Notes: a model not told the origin generated them from the letters alone. A stretch of 7,917 bases of DNA from Spirochaetaceae bacterium (GCA_031269165.1 JAISZQ010000290.1:1-7917); one strand, 5' to 3'; shown: positions 1 through 6,446, counted from the first letter of the stretch. Made by a program: numbers and translations.

Positions 1-41
1 TGTTCGTCAACAGACATTCGTCTAACATCAATTCGTTCCAT
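1..41 (-). CDS. 5' end of an unidentified gene, possibly an IS630-type transposase (partial, runs off window)
   Basis: An ATG at 41-39 opens a frame that stays open to the window edge and reads MERIDVRRMSVDE. Only 13 full codons are visible. There is no Shine-Dalgarno sequence. A near-consensus promoter ends 7 nt upstream, so the message would be essentially leaderless. The pattern M-x-x-I-D-x-R-x-[LM]-S-x-[DE]-[EQ] resembles the N-terminus of IS630-family transposases as I remember them, and an insertion here would explain why the neighbouring permease is cut off. The identification is a guess from very few residues; a small regulator would also fit. That a gene starts here is better supported (promoter plus ATG) than what it encodes. 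Confidence 0.4.
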   Translation of the reverse strand, partial: MERIDVRRMSVDE

Positions 42-48
42 GCTTATG

Positions 49-78
49 ATTATATAATATGTTGGGTTGTTATGTCAA
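49..78 (-). promoter_or_regulatory. Near-consensus sigma-70 promoter, TTGACA-18-TATAAT
   Basis: On the minus strand a perfect -35 TTGACA (78-73) and a perfect -10 TATAAT (54-49) are separated by 18 bp. The expected transcription start is at about 42-41, which coincides with the A of the ATG at 41. It is the best-matching promoter in the window. It lies outside the permease reading frame in AT-rich sequence, so it probably belongs to the incoming segment rather than to the sugar operon. Confidence 0.6.
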
Positions 79-85
79 GCACTTA

Positions 86-769
86 TTATATACTATGTAA
101 TATTGCCGGGTCAGTAAAAAAGAGTACCGGGGTGATCATCGGCAGAGTAATACGAAAGAAAATTGATAACCGCCCCGCTCCATCAATACGTGCGGCCTCA
201 TAAAGATTTCCGGAGACTTGCTTTAGTGCCGCCAGAAAAAGAACCATGGAAGAACCGAATTGCCAGACGCTTAAAAGGCTTAAGGTAAAAAGGGCTAGCC
301 GGGGATCGGACAACCATTGAATGGTGGGCAAATGAAAGACTGCTAATCCACGATTGACCAGACCGCCATCCATGAAAAGGAAACGCCACAGGATAGCGAC
401 AGCCACGCTGCCTCCAAATATTGAAGGAATATAACAGAGGGTCCGATAGATGTTGATACCCTTTAATTTCTGGTTTAATACAACCGCTACAATTAAGGCG
501 GTAATAATCTTCATCGGCAACGATATAAAAACGAATTTTAAAGTATTGCCAAGGGAAGTAAAAAACAACGAATCAGCGGTGAACATGGCGATGTAATTAT
601 CAAGGCCCACAAAAACCGGTTTGCCGATAATGGCATAATCGGTAAATGAGTAACAAAAAGAAGCAATCAGCGGGTATGCCTGAAAAATCAAAAAACCCCA
701 AATCCACGGTAATATATACACATAGCCCATCCTTTCCCGCTTTGATTGCTTTCCTGTTTTCATATACAA
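86..769 (-). CDS. CUT1-type sugar ABC transporter permease (MalF/UgpA-like), C-terminally truncated
   Basis: This is an inner-membrane permease subunit of a carbohydrate ABC importer. Membrane segments are visible at about residues 16-40, 75-98, 108-131 and 158-182. They are followed by an intact cytoplasmic EAA loop, the docking site for the ATPase: E191-A-A-x3-G197-x9-I207-x-L-P210, an exact match to the family pattern. Family members are usually about 290-300 residues and continue with one or two more membrane helices. This one stops at 227, just after the loop, with the non-family tail TDPAILHSI. It is therefore probably non-functional. Start choice: TTG at 769 lies 6 nt after AGGAG, while the ATG at 763 (MKTGKQ) lies 12 nt after the same site; either is possible. 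It follows the sugar-binding protein gene in the usual operon order. The second permease (MalG-type) is not in view. Confidence 0.85.
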   Translation of the reverse strand: MYMKTGKQSKRERMGYVYILPWIWGFLIFQAYPLIASFCYSFTDYAIIGKPVFVGLDNYIAMFTADSLFFTSLGNTLKFVFISLPMKIITALIVAVVLNQKLKGINIYRTLCYIPSIFGGSVAVAILWRFLFMDGGLVNRGLAVFHLPTIQWLSDPRLALFTLSLLSVWQFGSSMVLFLAALKQVSGNLYEAARIDGAGRLSIFFRITLPMITPVLFFTDPAILHSI

Positions 770-827
770 GTCAATCTCCTCATGCTAAACATCCGCCTCT
801 GTTTGGGACATCACGAACAAAAGTAGA

Positions 828-858
828 GTTGTTTGAAAACCTCAAGTTTTTAAACAAC
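828..858. repeat. Dispersed hairpin repeat, copy A
   Basis: Arms 828-840 and 846-858 form a 13-bp stem with one G-T wobble and the loop CTCAA. Its central 27 nt (830-856) match 3119-3145 at 22 of 27 positions, and every difference preserves pairing (T-A to C-G, G-T to C-G, C-G to T-G). It lies between the sugar-binding protein and permease genes, transcribed from the minus strand. No T-run follows on that strand, so it is more likely an mRNA structure or a dispersed repeat than a terminator. Confidence 0.6.
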
Positions 859-860
859 CC

Positions 861-875
861 CCGCAAAAAATGCGG
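861..875. other. Short stem-loop, CCGCA-A5-TGCGG
   Basis: A 5-bp stem with an A5 loop (plus strand), followed on the plus strand by TTTT, sits 2 bp beyond hairpin copy A. No gene upstream on the plus strand would use it as a terminator. The same CCGCA/TGCGG words recur at 923-927 and 945-949, so it belongs to the repetitive structure of this gap. Confidence 0.35.
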
Positions 876-889
876 TTTTGTAAGGCTAA

Positions 890-915
890 AGCCCCGCTGT
901 AGCCCCGCTTCAGCC
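890..915. repeat. 11-bp tandem repeat, AGCCCCGCTGT/AGCCCCGCTTC
   Basis: Two full 11-bp units (890-900 and 901-911) are followed by four bases of a third (912-915). The array is flanked by GGCTAAAGC at 884-892 and GCTTCAGCC at 907-915, which can pair with one wobble on the minus-strand transcript, so it also forms a stem. It is noncoding and lies in the operon's intercistronic gap. Confidence 0.45.
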
Positions 916-931
916 TAAAAAACCGCAAGAC

Positions 932-960
932 TTGTCGGCTAACCTGCGGTTAGCCGACAA
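932..960 (-). promoter_or_regulatory. Perfect 12-bp intercistronic stem-loop downstream of the sugar-binding protein gene
   Basis: TTGTCGGCTAAC (932-943) and GTTAGCCGACAA (949-960) are perfect complements around a 5-nt loop. The structure begins 37 nt after the binding-protein stop codon. On the minus strand a T6 run (922-917) follows about 9 nt beyond the stem, too far for a classic intrinsic terminator, so partial termination or mRNA 3'-end protection is the likelier role. By analogy with the malE-malF intercistronic hairpins of E. coli, such a structure could keep the binding protein in excess over the permease; that role is inferred. A weaker 7-bp alternative (951-945 with 927-921) would sit directly against the T-run. 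Confidence 0.6.
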
Positions 961-996
961 CCAACCGGGTTGTTAAACAAGTCTGGTATCTCCGCT

Positions 997-2304
997 TTAT
1001 TTTGCCGATGTTTTCAGCATATTAAGCTTCGCCTGCACATCGGCAAGAAATTTATCCGCTGCCGCTTCCGGGGTAAGTACGCCGAATGCGACCTGCTCAC
1101 CTATCCCTTCGATTATATCTGCTAATTCGGCGTTGCTCTGAAGCAGAGGCGGCGATGCGGCGGGAGACGCATTGCTGAAGGCCACCATAGCGGCAATATC
1201 GCGGTCAATTATGTTGGCACTACTTAAAATCTCAAAAGCCTTTCGGTTGGTTGGAACCGAACGCGAATCTTTCAGTATCTTTACCGCCTCGGGATCATTC
1301 AAAAGCCAATTGGCAAAATGAGCGGCGGCTTCAATATTGGGGCTGCGATTACTGATACCAAGTACCATGCCTGGTTTAACAGGTATCAACCGGTTGCCTC
1401 CTTCAGCAAAAGGCGGTTTTCCCACCGCAAAATTTTCTCCTTTTAATGCCGCTTTATATTTCCCAATATTACCCGACCAGCCAAGAATAAACCCTATTTC
1501 ATTATTCGTCCACTTCGGGTTTTGTTCCATCTGGGAAGTAAAAAGTTTGCCCTCCCCCAAAGGCTGGACGGCACCGCTCTCAAAAAGCTGTTTAACAATA
1601 GTAAAACCGTCAACCAAATCTTTTCTGGATACCTGAATGGTACCCGTAGTGTCATCTATCAAATACTTTCCGGTTTTTGAATAGATATAGGCTATCAAAA
1701 TAAAGTCTTTCAATGAATCCGTGGTAAATAGATATTCGCGGGGATTCGTACGATGTATCTTGCCCCCGGTCTCAATTATTTTTTCCCATGTCCATACCGT
1801 ATCCAAGGAAATATTGTGCTTGGCATAAAAAGTTTTATTGATATTGATACCAAAACCATTGGACCCCATGGGCAAGGAAATTAGCGCGCCGTTAATACTG
1901 CAATATTCGGATAAAAATGACGTCTCGTAAGGTGAGACATCAATCGCTTTCTGGGCGGCCAGATCCACAAATAAATCACCTCTGGTTGCAAGGTCCGGAA
2001 ACCAGATATAATCAAGCTGGATAATATCCGGCTCAGAACGGCCCGCTATCTGGGTTAAAAGCTTTTGCAGATACCCGCTGTACCCCTGATACTCAGCCTC
2101 GATGGTTATATTGGGGTGTAGTTCCTGATAGCGGTCAATTGCCGCAAGGGTAGCCTGATGCCGGACATCGGACCCCCACCAGACAAACCGCATAGTGACA
2201 GGTTTCTGCCCGCCAGAACCTGCCTTCTCTGTGCTACCCGTGGCAAATACCGACCCTGCGGTGAGCATTGCCAAAAAACCAACAGCAATTAAAACTCTTT
2301 TCAT
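997..2304 (-). CDS. Extracellular sugar-binding protein of a CUT1 ABC transporter (family 1 SBP)
   Basis: This periplasmic binding protein delivers a carbohydrate to an ABC importer. From the start at 2304 it is 435 residues, typical for the family. It begins with a clear signal peptide, MKRVLIAVGFLAML..GSVFA, cleaved by signal peptidase I before TGSTEKA. There is no lipobox cysteine. The mature part shows family traits: an opening strand with FVWWG, the segment EPDIIQLDYIW-PDLA, an interior SLPMGSNGFGININK, and a late GMVLGISNRSPN-EAAAHFANWLL block before the hinge-closing helices. I chose the ATG at 2304 because AAGGAG lies 6 nt upstream and the signal peptide starts there. An in-frame ATG at 2340 also has AAGGAG at 6 nt and would add 12 residues. 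The permease gene follows 230 bp downstream but is truncated. The substrate cannot be told from sequence. Confidence 0.9.
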   Translation of the reverse strand: MKRVLIAVGFLAMLTAGSVFATGSTEKAGSGGQKPVTMRFVWWGSDVRHQATLAAIDRYQELHPNITIEAEYQGYSGYLQKLLTQIAGRSEPDIIQLDYIWFPDLATRGDLFVDLAAQKAIDVSPYETSFLSEYCSINGALISLPMGSNGFGININKTFYAKHNISLDTVWTWEKIIETGGKIHRTNPREYLFTTDSLKDFILIAYIYSKTGKYLIDDTTGTIQVSRKDLVDGFTIVKQLFESGAVQPLGEGKLFTSQMEQNPKWTNNEIGFILGWSGNIGKYKAALKGENFAVGKPPFAEGGNRLIPVKPGMVLGISNRSPNIEAAAHFANWLLNDPEAVKILKDSRSVPTNRKAFEILSSANIIDRDIAAMVAFSNASPAASPPLLQSNAELADIIEGIGEQVAFGVLTPEAAADKFLADVQAKLNMLKTSAK

Positions 2305-2310
2305 CTTTCT

Positions 2311-2352
2311 CTCCTTAACTTTAGCATAAGCGTTTCTCATACCATTCTCCTT
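2311..2352 (-). promoter_or_regulatory. Duplicated ribosome-binding sites for the sugar-binding protein gene
   Basis: AAGGAG occurs on the minus strand at 2316-2311 (6 nt before the ATG at 2304) and at 2352-2347 (6 nt before the in-frame ATG at 2340). Both are preceded by TT. The 12 codons between the starts encode MRNAYAKVKERK, a basic extension to the signal-peptide n-region. Both sites look usable. Confidence 0.6.
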
Positions 2353-2612
2353 AAAAAAATAATTTCTGAAAATATCGCAAGTGCCATATTTTCATTTTTC
2401 TAAAGAATACTATGAGTCTGTTAGGGGTTGATGAATTTTTAGTAAAATGTATGAAAAATCCGTATTCGCTCATTTGGTACATAAACGGGTCTCGACGGAC
2501 TACCGCCAACTAAAAGAAGCAGTCTATTCCCAGTTGGGCAATGATCGTCCTGAATCCTTTCACGTCTTCCTTGTCTCAGCAAAAGGGGGAATCGGCAATT
2601 TGCACGGACTAC
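2341..2612. other. Upstream region of the sugar-binding protein gene, no convincing gene
   Basis: The first 100 bp are AT-rich and should hold the minus-strand promoter of the binding-protein operon. The best pair I found (TTCATC, 17 bp, TAGTAT) is too weak to annotate. From 2447 a plus-strand frame (MYEKSVFAHLVHKRV..) has protein-like composition for about 50 codons but no RBS, then runs into the hairpin block. It could be a gene remnant. Confidence 0.3.
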
Positions 2613-2864
2613 GCTCAAAACTTGAGCCGTCCTCCGCCACCCCTTTCAACGGGAACAAAACCATGCGGTGCATGGTGACCCACGCAAGCGTGGGTTTGGC
2701 GGGCGTACCTTAAGCAAACCCGATAAGCGCAAGCGGCGGTTTGCTCAGCGTCCACGAACGGACGCAGGACTGAAGCACCCCTACGGGGTGCCGCGCCCCG
2801 GCCCGGAAGTCCGAAGCAGGACGCTGAGGGCCGGAGGGAGACCCCCTGGCACCCTAACGGATGT

Positions 2865-2910
2865 CCCCACCCCCGGATCACAGCGGAGGCTTGCGTCCCG
2901 TGGGGTTTTT
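2865..2910 (+). terminator. Possible intrinsic terminator inside the hairpin block
   Basis: CCCCAC (2865-2870) pairs with GTGGGG (2900-2905), immediately followed by TTTTT. The 29-nt interior is long for a terminator, though part of it can fold. If real, it would end a short plus-strand RNA covering the hairpins from about 2610, well before the efflux gene. Confidence 0.3.
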
Positions 2911-2920
2911 GAACAGGCTC
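2905..2920 (+). repeat. Partial (right-half) copy of the hairpin repeat
   Basis: GTTTTTGAACAGGCTC matches 3135-3150 (GTTTTGGAACAGGCTC) at 15 of 16 positions, in the same orientation and 230 bp apart. The left arm is missing, so this copy cannot fold as the full copies do. Confidence 0.5.
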
Positions 2921-3118
2921 TAAGAATGCCCGCTCTGCGGACCGGGACCGTGGCGGCTTTGGCCGTTGTTGCGGGGGCCGTTATGCCCTCACTCCCATCT
3001 GCGTTTGCCAACTGGAAACAACGCCCCGCAAGGGGTGTTAAACGGGGTTAAGCAAGGAGGCGCAAACCAACTCTCTTTCTGTAACTTCGCGGTGTTCTCG
3101 CGCGTTTTATAAACGAGG

Positions 3119-3150
3119 TGTTCCAAAATCTCAAGTTTTGGAACAGGCTC
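3119..3150 (+). repeat. Dispersed hairpin repeat, copy B, just before the efflux gene
   Basis: TGTTCCAAAA (3119-3128) and TTTTGGAACA (3136-3145) form a perfect 10-bp stem with loop TCTCAAG, followed by GGCTC. It is the covarying partner of copy A at 830-856. A GTG at 3118 would put this hairpin in frame with the efflux pump as MFQNLKFWNR.., but such an extension is foreign to the family. I read it as 5'-untranslated sequence that could affect access to the start at 3169. Confidence 0.6.
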
Positions 3151-3168
3151 AAACGACAAGACGACGAA

Positions 3169-6100
3169 ATGAGTGTTGCAAGCTACTCGGTGAAGAGGCC
3201 GGTAACGATTGTTGTTCTCTACGCGCTGGCTCTGGGGGTCGCGGCGACGCTCGTGCCGGGGATTGCCGTTGACCTGTTTCCGGCGGTGGCGCGTCCGGTG
3301 CTGTCGGTGTACACGCAGTTTACCGGGGCCGGGCCGCTTGACGTGGAGCAGAACGTTACCATGCCGCTGGAACGGGCACTGGCGAGTTCCAAAGGCTTGC
3401 TGGAGATGACGAGCAACTCGCAGAACGGCGGCGGGTTCATCAATCTGAACTTTGCCTACGGGACCGACATGGACAAGGCCGCTGCCGACGCGCAGTCGGT
3501 CGTTGCCCGTGTGGCGGGGTCTCTGCCGGACGATGCGGGGACCCCCACCGTGCGCCGCTTCGATATGTCGGCGGCCCCCATCATGCGCCTCATCGTGCGG
3601 GGGTCCTATCCCAGCGACCAGTTGCGCCTCTTTGCCGAGGAGGAAGTGCAGGCCGAACTTGAACGCATCGACGGCGTGGCGGCAGCGGAGGTGACCGGCG
3701 GGAGCACCCAGCAGATCCGCGTGGCGGTCTCGCTCAACCGGCTTGCCGCGCTTGACCTTACCCTGTCCGACGTCTCAAGCGCGTTGCGCGGGCAGAACGT
3801 GCTGACCTCCGGGGGCAGCCTCCAGCGCGGGGAACGGGAATACCAGTTGCTCACGCGGCAGGAACTCAAGACGATTGACGACATCCGAAACATCGCGGTG
3901 AAAACGGTAACGGTGGCGGGGCAGAACGCGCTCCAGCCGAGCCGTTCCCAGAACGTGCGCTTGCGGGACGTGGCCGACATAGACCTTGCCTACAACGACA
4001 ACGCGGCGCGGGTGTATGTTTCCGGCGACACCGGCGTGTACATTCAGGTTACGTCCGAGGCGGATTCCAACTCTGTGCAGATCGCCCGCCGCGTGAAGGA
4101 CGCGCTCGAAGGGATTAACGCGAACCTTCCCCGCGGCGTAACGCTCGAAGTGCTGTCGGACAACACCGCGATGATCTCCGCCACCATGCAACAGGTCTAC
4201 GGGAACGCCTTCCAGGGGGCGTTGTTGGCGATGGCGATTCTCTTTCTCTTTTTGCGCAACATAAAGGGCACGCTGATCATCGGCCTCTCCATTCCGATTT
4301 CCATCCTGCTCACGCTGATGTGCATGGCGGCGGCGGGGTTCACGCTGAACCTGCTCACGATGACGGGCCTCATCCTCGGCCTCGGCATGACCGTTGACGC
4401 CTCGATCGTCATTCTGGACAACATCCACAACTATCGTCTGCGCGGGGCCAAGTCCGACGTTGCCGCGATCCTCGGTTCCGCCGAGATGATGCGGGCCATC
4501 GTTACCTCGACCACCACGACGCTCTGCGTGTTCCTTCCGCTTATCATCTACAAAAACTCGCTCGACATGATGGGCCAACTCTTCTCCGACCTCATCTTCA
4601 CTGTGGTGATCTCGCTCACCGTTTCGCTCATCGTGGCGATAACGCTCGTGCCCTCCCTCGCCGGTTCCATTCTGAGGCTCAACACCCGAAGGCAAAAGCC
4701 GCTCCGCAACAAACTGCTTAGCCACCTGGATAACGCGCTCGAACGGTTTTTCACGAGGCTCGACACGCTCTACACCATCGGCATCGAATACTGCCTAAAC
4801 CATCGTGCCCCCGTGTTGTTGCTCGTTCTCAGCATTCTTGCCTTTTCGCTGTTGCAATTTTCGGGTATCGGGATGAATATGTTCCTCCGCACCCGTACCG
4901 ACGACTCGGTATCGCTCAACGTAACGCTGCCGCAAGGGACGGCGATTGAGGTGACGGAGGCGTTGTTGCGCGACGTGGAAACGCTGGTGCGCGAGGAAGT
5001 GCAAGGCTATCAAAACACGATTGTGACGGCGCGGCGTTCCGGTTCCGGCAGTTTGCAGATTACCCTTCCCGAACCGGCCCTCCAGATCGACACGCCGGAC
5101 ATGATCATCGCCAAACTGACCCCGAAACTCAACGAGATTCCCGGGGCGCGGCTCTCGTTCCGGGCGGGGCGGAACATGGGGACGTCGACCGGCGTTGACA
5201 TCGCCCTTCATTCCCGCGACGTTGACGCGCTCTTGGCCGAGGCGAACGACATCGTGCGCATCATCGGGCGGTATATGCCCGACGTGGAAAACGCGGTGGT
5301 GAACATGGACGAGGGCGCGCCGCAGTTGCAGATCGAGATTGACCGGGGGCGCGCGGCGGCGTTGGGCGTGTCGCTTTCCGCCATCGCCTCGGAAATACGC
5401 ACCGCGATGGACGGTTCCACCGCGACGACCATCACGCAGGGGGACAAGGTGCTCAACGTCATTGTCCGCCTCCGCGACAGCGACCGGAGGGGCCTCGCCA
5501 GCCTCGACGCGATCTTTGTCAACGGACGTAGCGGACAGCGCATCCCGCTTGCCAACGTGGCCCGCATCATCGAAAATCGCGCCTCCTCGTCGATTCGGCG
5601 GGAAAACCAAGAGCGCGTCGTCCGCGTCACCGGCGACTTCCCGCCCGGCGTCTCGGCAACGCAAGGAGCCGCCCAACTCAAGGCCGTTCTCGGCGAACAC
5701 CTCGTCGAGCGGGAAGGCGTCACGTTGCGCTATCAGGGGGAGGCCGCCGAAGTCGCCGCCTACAATACGAAGTTCTTGTTCATCATCGCGGCAGCAATAT
5801 TCCTCGTCTTCGGCCTCATGGCGAGCCAGTTTGAGTCCTTTGTCGACCCGATCATCATCTTCTTCTCGATCCCGCTCATCTTCATCGGTGTCATCTGGAT
5901 TTACAAACTCGGCAACGAAAACATGTCGATGTTCAGCGCGGTCGGCATCGTGGCCCTCGTCGGCGTCGTGGTCAACAACGGCATCGTCCTCGTGGATTAC
6001 ACCAACATGCTCCGCGCGCGCGGCATGAAAGTCCGCGAAGCCTGCGTCGAAGCGGGCCGGAATCGTCTGCGCCCCATCTTGATGACCGGACTTACCACCA

Positions 6101-6279
6101 TCCTCGGCATGGTCCCCATCGCCTTCTTCCCCGGCCCCGGCGCGGACACGATCCAGCCCATCGGCAAAACCTTCGTCGGCGGCCTCACCGTCAGCTCCCT
6201 TATGACCCTCTTCGTCACGCCGGTGCTGTACTCCCTCCTCAACTCCCGCCACGACCGCCCCAAACGGGTAAGAAAATAA
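3169..6279 (+). CDS. RND (HAE1-family) efflux transporter, inner-membrane pump subunit
   Basis: A proton-driven inner-membrane exporter of the AcrB/MexB superfamily, 1036 residues from the ATG at 3169 and complete for the family. The start MSVASYSVKRPVT is the usual RND opening. TM1 is at about 12-33, followed by the first porter loop with FPAVARPVLSVYTQFTGAGP. TM2-TM6 fall at about 350-500 and TM7 at about 549-565. The second periplasmic loop precedes TM8-TM12 (about 868-1024), which include LMASQFESFVDPIIIFFSIPL. TM4 reads GMTVDASIVILDN: the first proton-relay aspartate (D410) is kept and the second is alanine. TM10 reads GVVVNNGIVLVDY, with asparagine where AcrB has its lysine. This pattern is familiar in AcrB-distant HAE1 pumps. 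No good RBS precedes the ATG; the alternative GTG at 3118 lies in a repeat. There is no adaptor (HlyD/AcrA-type) or TolC-type gene in the window, so substrate and partners are unknown. Confidence 0.92.
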   Translation: MSVASYSVKRPVTIVVLYALALGVAATLVPGIAVDLFPAVARPVLSVYTQFTGAGPLDVEQNVTMPLERALASSKGLLEMTSNSQNGGGFINLNFAYGTDMDKAAADAQSVVARVAGSLPDDAGTPTVRRFDMSAAPIMRLIVRGSYPSDQLRLFAEEEVQAELERIDGVAAAEVTGGSTQQIRVAVSLNRLAALDLTLSDVSSALRGQNVLTSGGSLQRGEREYQLLTRQELKTIDDIRNIAVKTVTVAGQNALQPSRSQNVRLRDVADIDLAYNDNAARVYVSGDTGVYIQVTSEADSNSVQIARRVKDALEGINANLPRGVTLEVLSDNTAMISATMQQVYGNAFQGALLAMAILFLFLRNIKGTLIIGLSIPISILLTLMCMAAAGFTLNLLTMTGLILGLGMTVDASIVILDNIHNYRLRGAKSDVAAILGSAEMMRAIVTSTTTTLCVFLPLIIYKNSLDMMGQLFSDLIFTVVISLTVSLIVAITLVPSLAGSILRLNTRRQKPLRNKLLSHLDNALERFFTRLDTLYTIGIEYCLNHRAPVLLLVLSILAFSLLQFSGIGMNMFLRTRTDDSVSLNVTLPQGTAIEVTEALLRDVETLVREEVQGYQNTIVTARRSGSGSLQITLPEPALQIDTPDMIIAKLTPKLNEIPGARLSFRAGRNMGTSTGVDIALHSRDVDALLAEANDIVRIIGRYMPDVENAVVNMDEGAPQLQIEIDRGRAAALGVSLSAIASEIRTAMDGSTATTITQGDKVLNVIVRLRDSDRRGLASLDAIFVNGRSGQRIPLANVARIIENRASSSIRRENQERVVRVTGDFPPGVSATQGAAQLKAVLGEHLVEREGVTLRYQGEAAEVAAYNTKFLFIIAAAIFLVFGLMASQFESFVDPIIIFFSIPLIFIGVIWIYKLGNENMSMFSAVGIVALVGVVVNNGIVLVDYTNMLRARGMKVREACVEAGRNRLRPILMTGLTTILGMVPIAFFPGPGADTIQPIGKTFVGGLTVSSLMTLFVTPVLYSLLNSRHDRPKRVRK

Positions 6280-6410
6280 GGGTCCCCAGATTGCGCTAAG
6301 TATGGCGATCCTGATTACGCGGATTACATTCTTGGGGGTGGGGAATTGGGGATGAGCGGTGCCATTGTTATTTCCTCGATTTACAGGCAAGGGGGAAGCC
6401 CCCATCCAAC
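6280..6410. other. Gap after the efflux gene, no gene seen
   Basis: The gap holds a single CGCGGATTA unit of the 10-bp-periodic repeat type (around 6318-6327), a G-rich stretch (6334-6351, three G4-5 runs) and a 5-bp GGGGG/CCCCC stem (6391-6403). There is no T-run after either structure on the plus strand, so no convincing terminator for the efflux gene. Confidence 0.4.
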
Positions 6411-6445
6411 AAAAAAGGCCATCCTCGCCAAGTGTGAAGACGGCC
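6411..6445 (-). terminator. Intrinsic terminator, minus strand
   Basis: On the minus strand GGCCGTCTTC (6445-6436) pairs with GAGGATGGCC (6426-6417) over 10 positions, with two G-T wobbles and a 9-nt loop, followed directly by TTTTTT (6416-6411). It is a textbook shape and the strongest terminator in the window. It starts one base after the stop codon of the small frame at 6447 and would also end transcription from the potD-like gene. It has no T-run on the plus strand, so it does not serve the efflux gene. Confidence 0.8.
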
Positions 6446-6446
6446 C

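Larger units (their letters stand above)
1..117 (-). mobile_element. Probable end of an inserted segment that truncates the permease
   Basis: The permease reading frame follows its family up to PVLFF and then ends in the unrelated tail TDPAILHSI, so homology stops near position 117. Beyond that point the DNA is AT-rich and carries its own promoter and gene start. A TA dinucleotide at the break would suit an IS630/Tc1-type insertion. No terminal inverted repeat or target duplication can be shown, because the other end lies outside the window. A deletion or other rearrangement would look the same. Confidence 0.3.
2613..3145 (+). other. GC-rich chain of hairpins: candidate structured RNA or non-autonomous repeat element
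   Basis: No protein family is recognisable here. Successive stem-loops are: 2613-2627 (6 bp); 2660-2676 (7 bp); 2678-2695 (7 bp, loop CAAG); 2713-2720 with 2738-2745 (8 bp); 2748-2765 (6 bp); 2775-2791 (7 bp); 2798-2804 with 2828-2834 (7 bp), enclosing GTCC/GGAC at 2809-2812 and 2819-2822; 2865-2870 with 2900-2905 (6 bp), followed by T5; and 3020-3039 (8 bp with one wobble, GNRA loop GCAA). CAAAACTTGAG (2616-2626) and its exact reverse complement (3130-3140) lie at the two ends. Open frames crossing the block (2668-3051 plus, 2615-2881 minus) are rich in R, P and G, lack RBSs and read straight through the hairpins, so I do not call them genes. DNA palindromes have no strand, so the plus strand is only assigned by the T5 after 2905 and the downstream gene. 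Confidence 0.4.

Noticed and set aside
646..918. Plus-strand frame overlapping the permease start and the intercistronic gap
   Set aside because: It overlaps the real permease gene on the other strand and continues through hairpins and tandem repeats.
2447..2713. Plus-strand frame MYEKSVFAHLVHKRV.. (88 codons)
   Set aside because: The first 50 codons look protein-like, but there is no RBS, no recognised family, and the frame runs into the hairpin block. At most a gene remnant.
2615..2881. Minus-strand frame of 88 codons in the hairpin block
   Set aside because: Antisense of the palindromic GC-rich region, with no RBS and no family features.
2668..3051. Plus-strand frame of 127 codons across the hairpin block; an inner ATG at 2926 gives a signal-peptide-like MPALRTG.. 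ending in SAFA
   Set aside because: No RBS at either start, composition dominated by R, P, G and A, and the frame reads through several perfect hairpins. The signal-peptide look comes from a GCC/GTT-rich stretch and may be chance.
2613..3145. CRISPR array or riboswitch in the hairpin block
   Set aside because: The hairpins are all different, with no constant repeat and spacer lengths, so it is not CRISPR. No known riboswitch core was recognised, and the block ends in a repeat rather than an expression platform clearly tied to the efflux start.
6334..6351. G-rich stretch as a possible G-quadruplex
   Set aside because: Only three runs of four or more G are close together; a fourth is about 40 bp away, so a stable intramolecular quadruplex is doubtful.
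4795..6405. Long minus-strand frame (536 codons) opposite the efflux gene
   Set aside because: Its translation is rich in D, E, H, R and G without family features, and it lies fully antisense to a gene with clear RND motifs. It is a by-product of GC-rich codon usage, as are the minus frame at 3775-4725 and the plus frame at 5339-6028.
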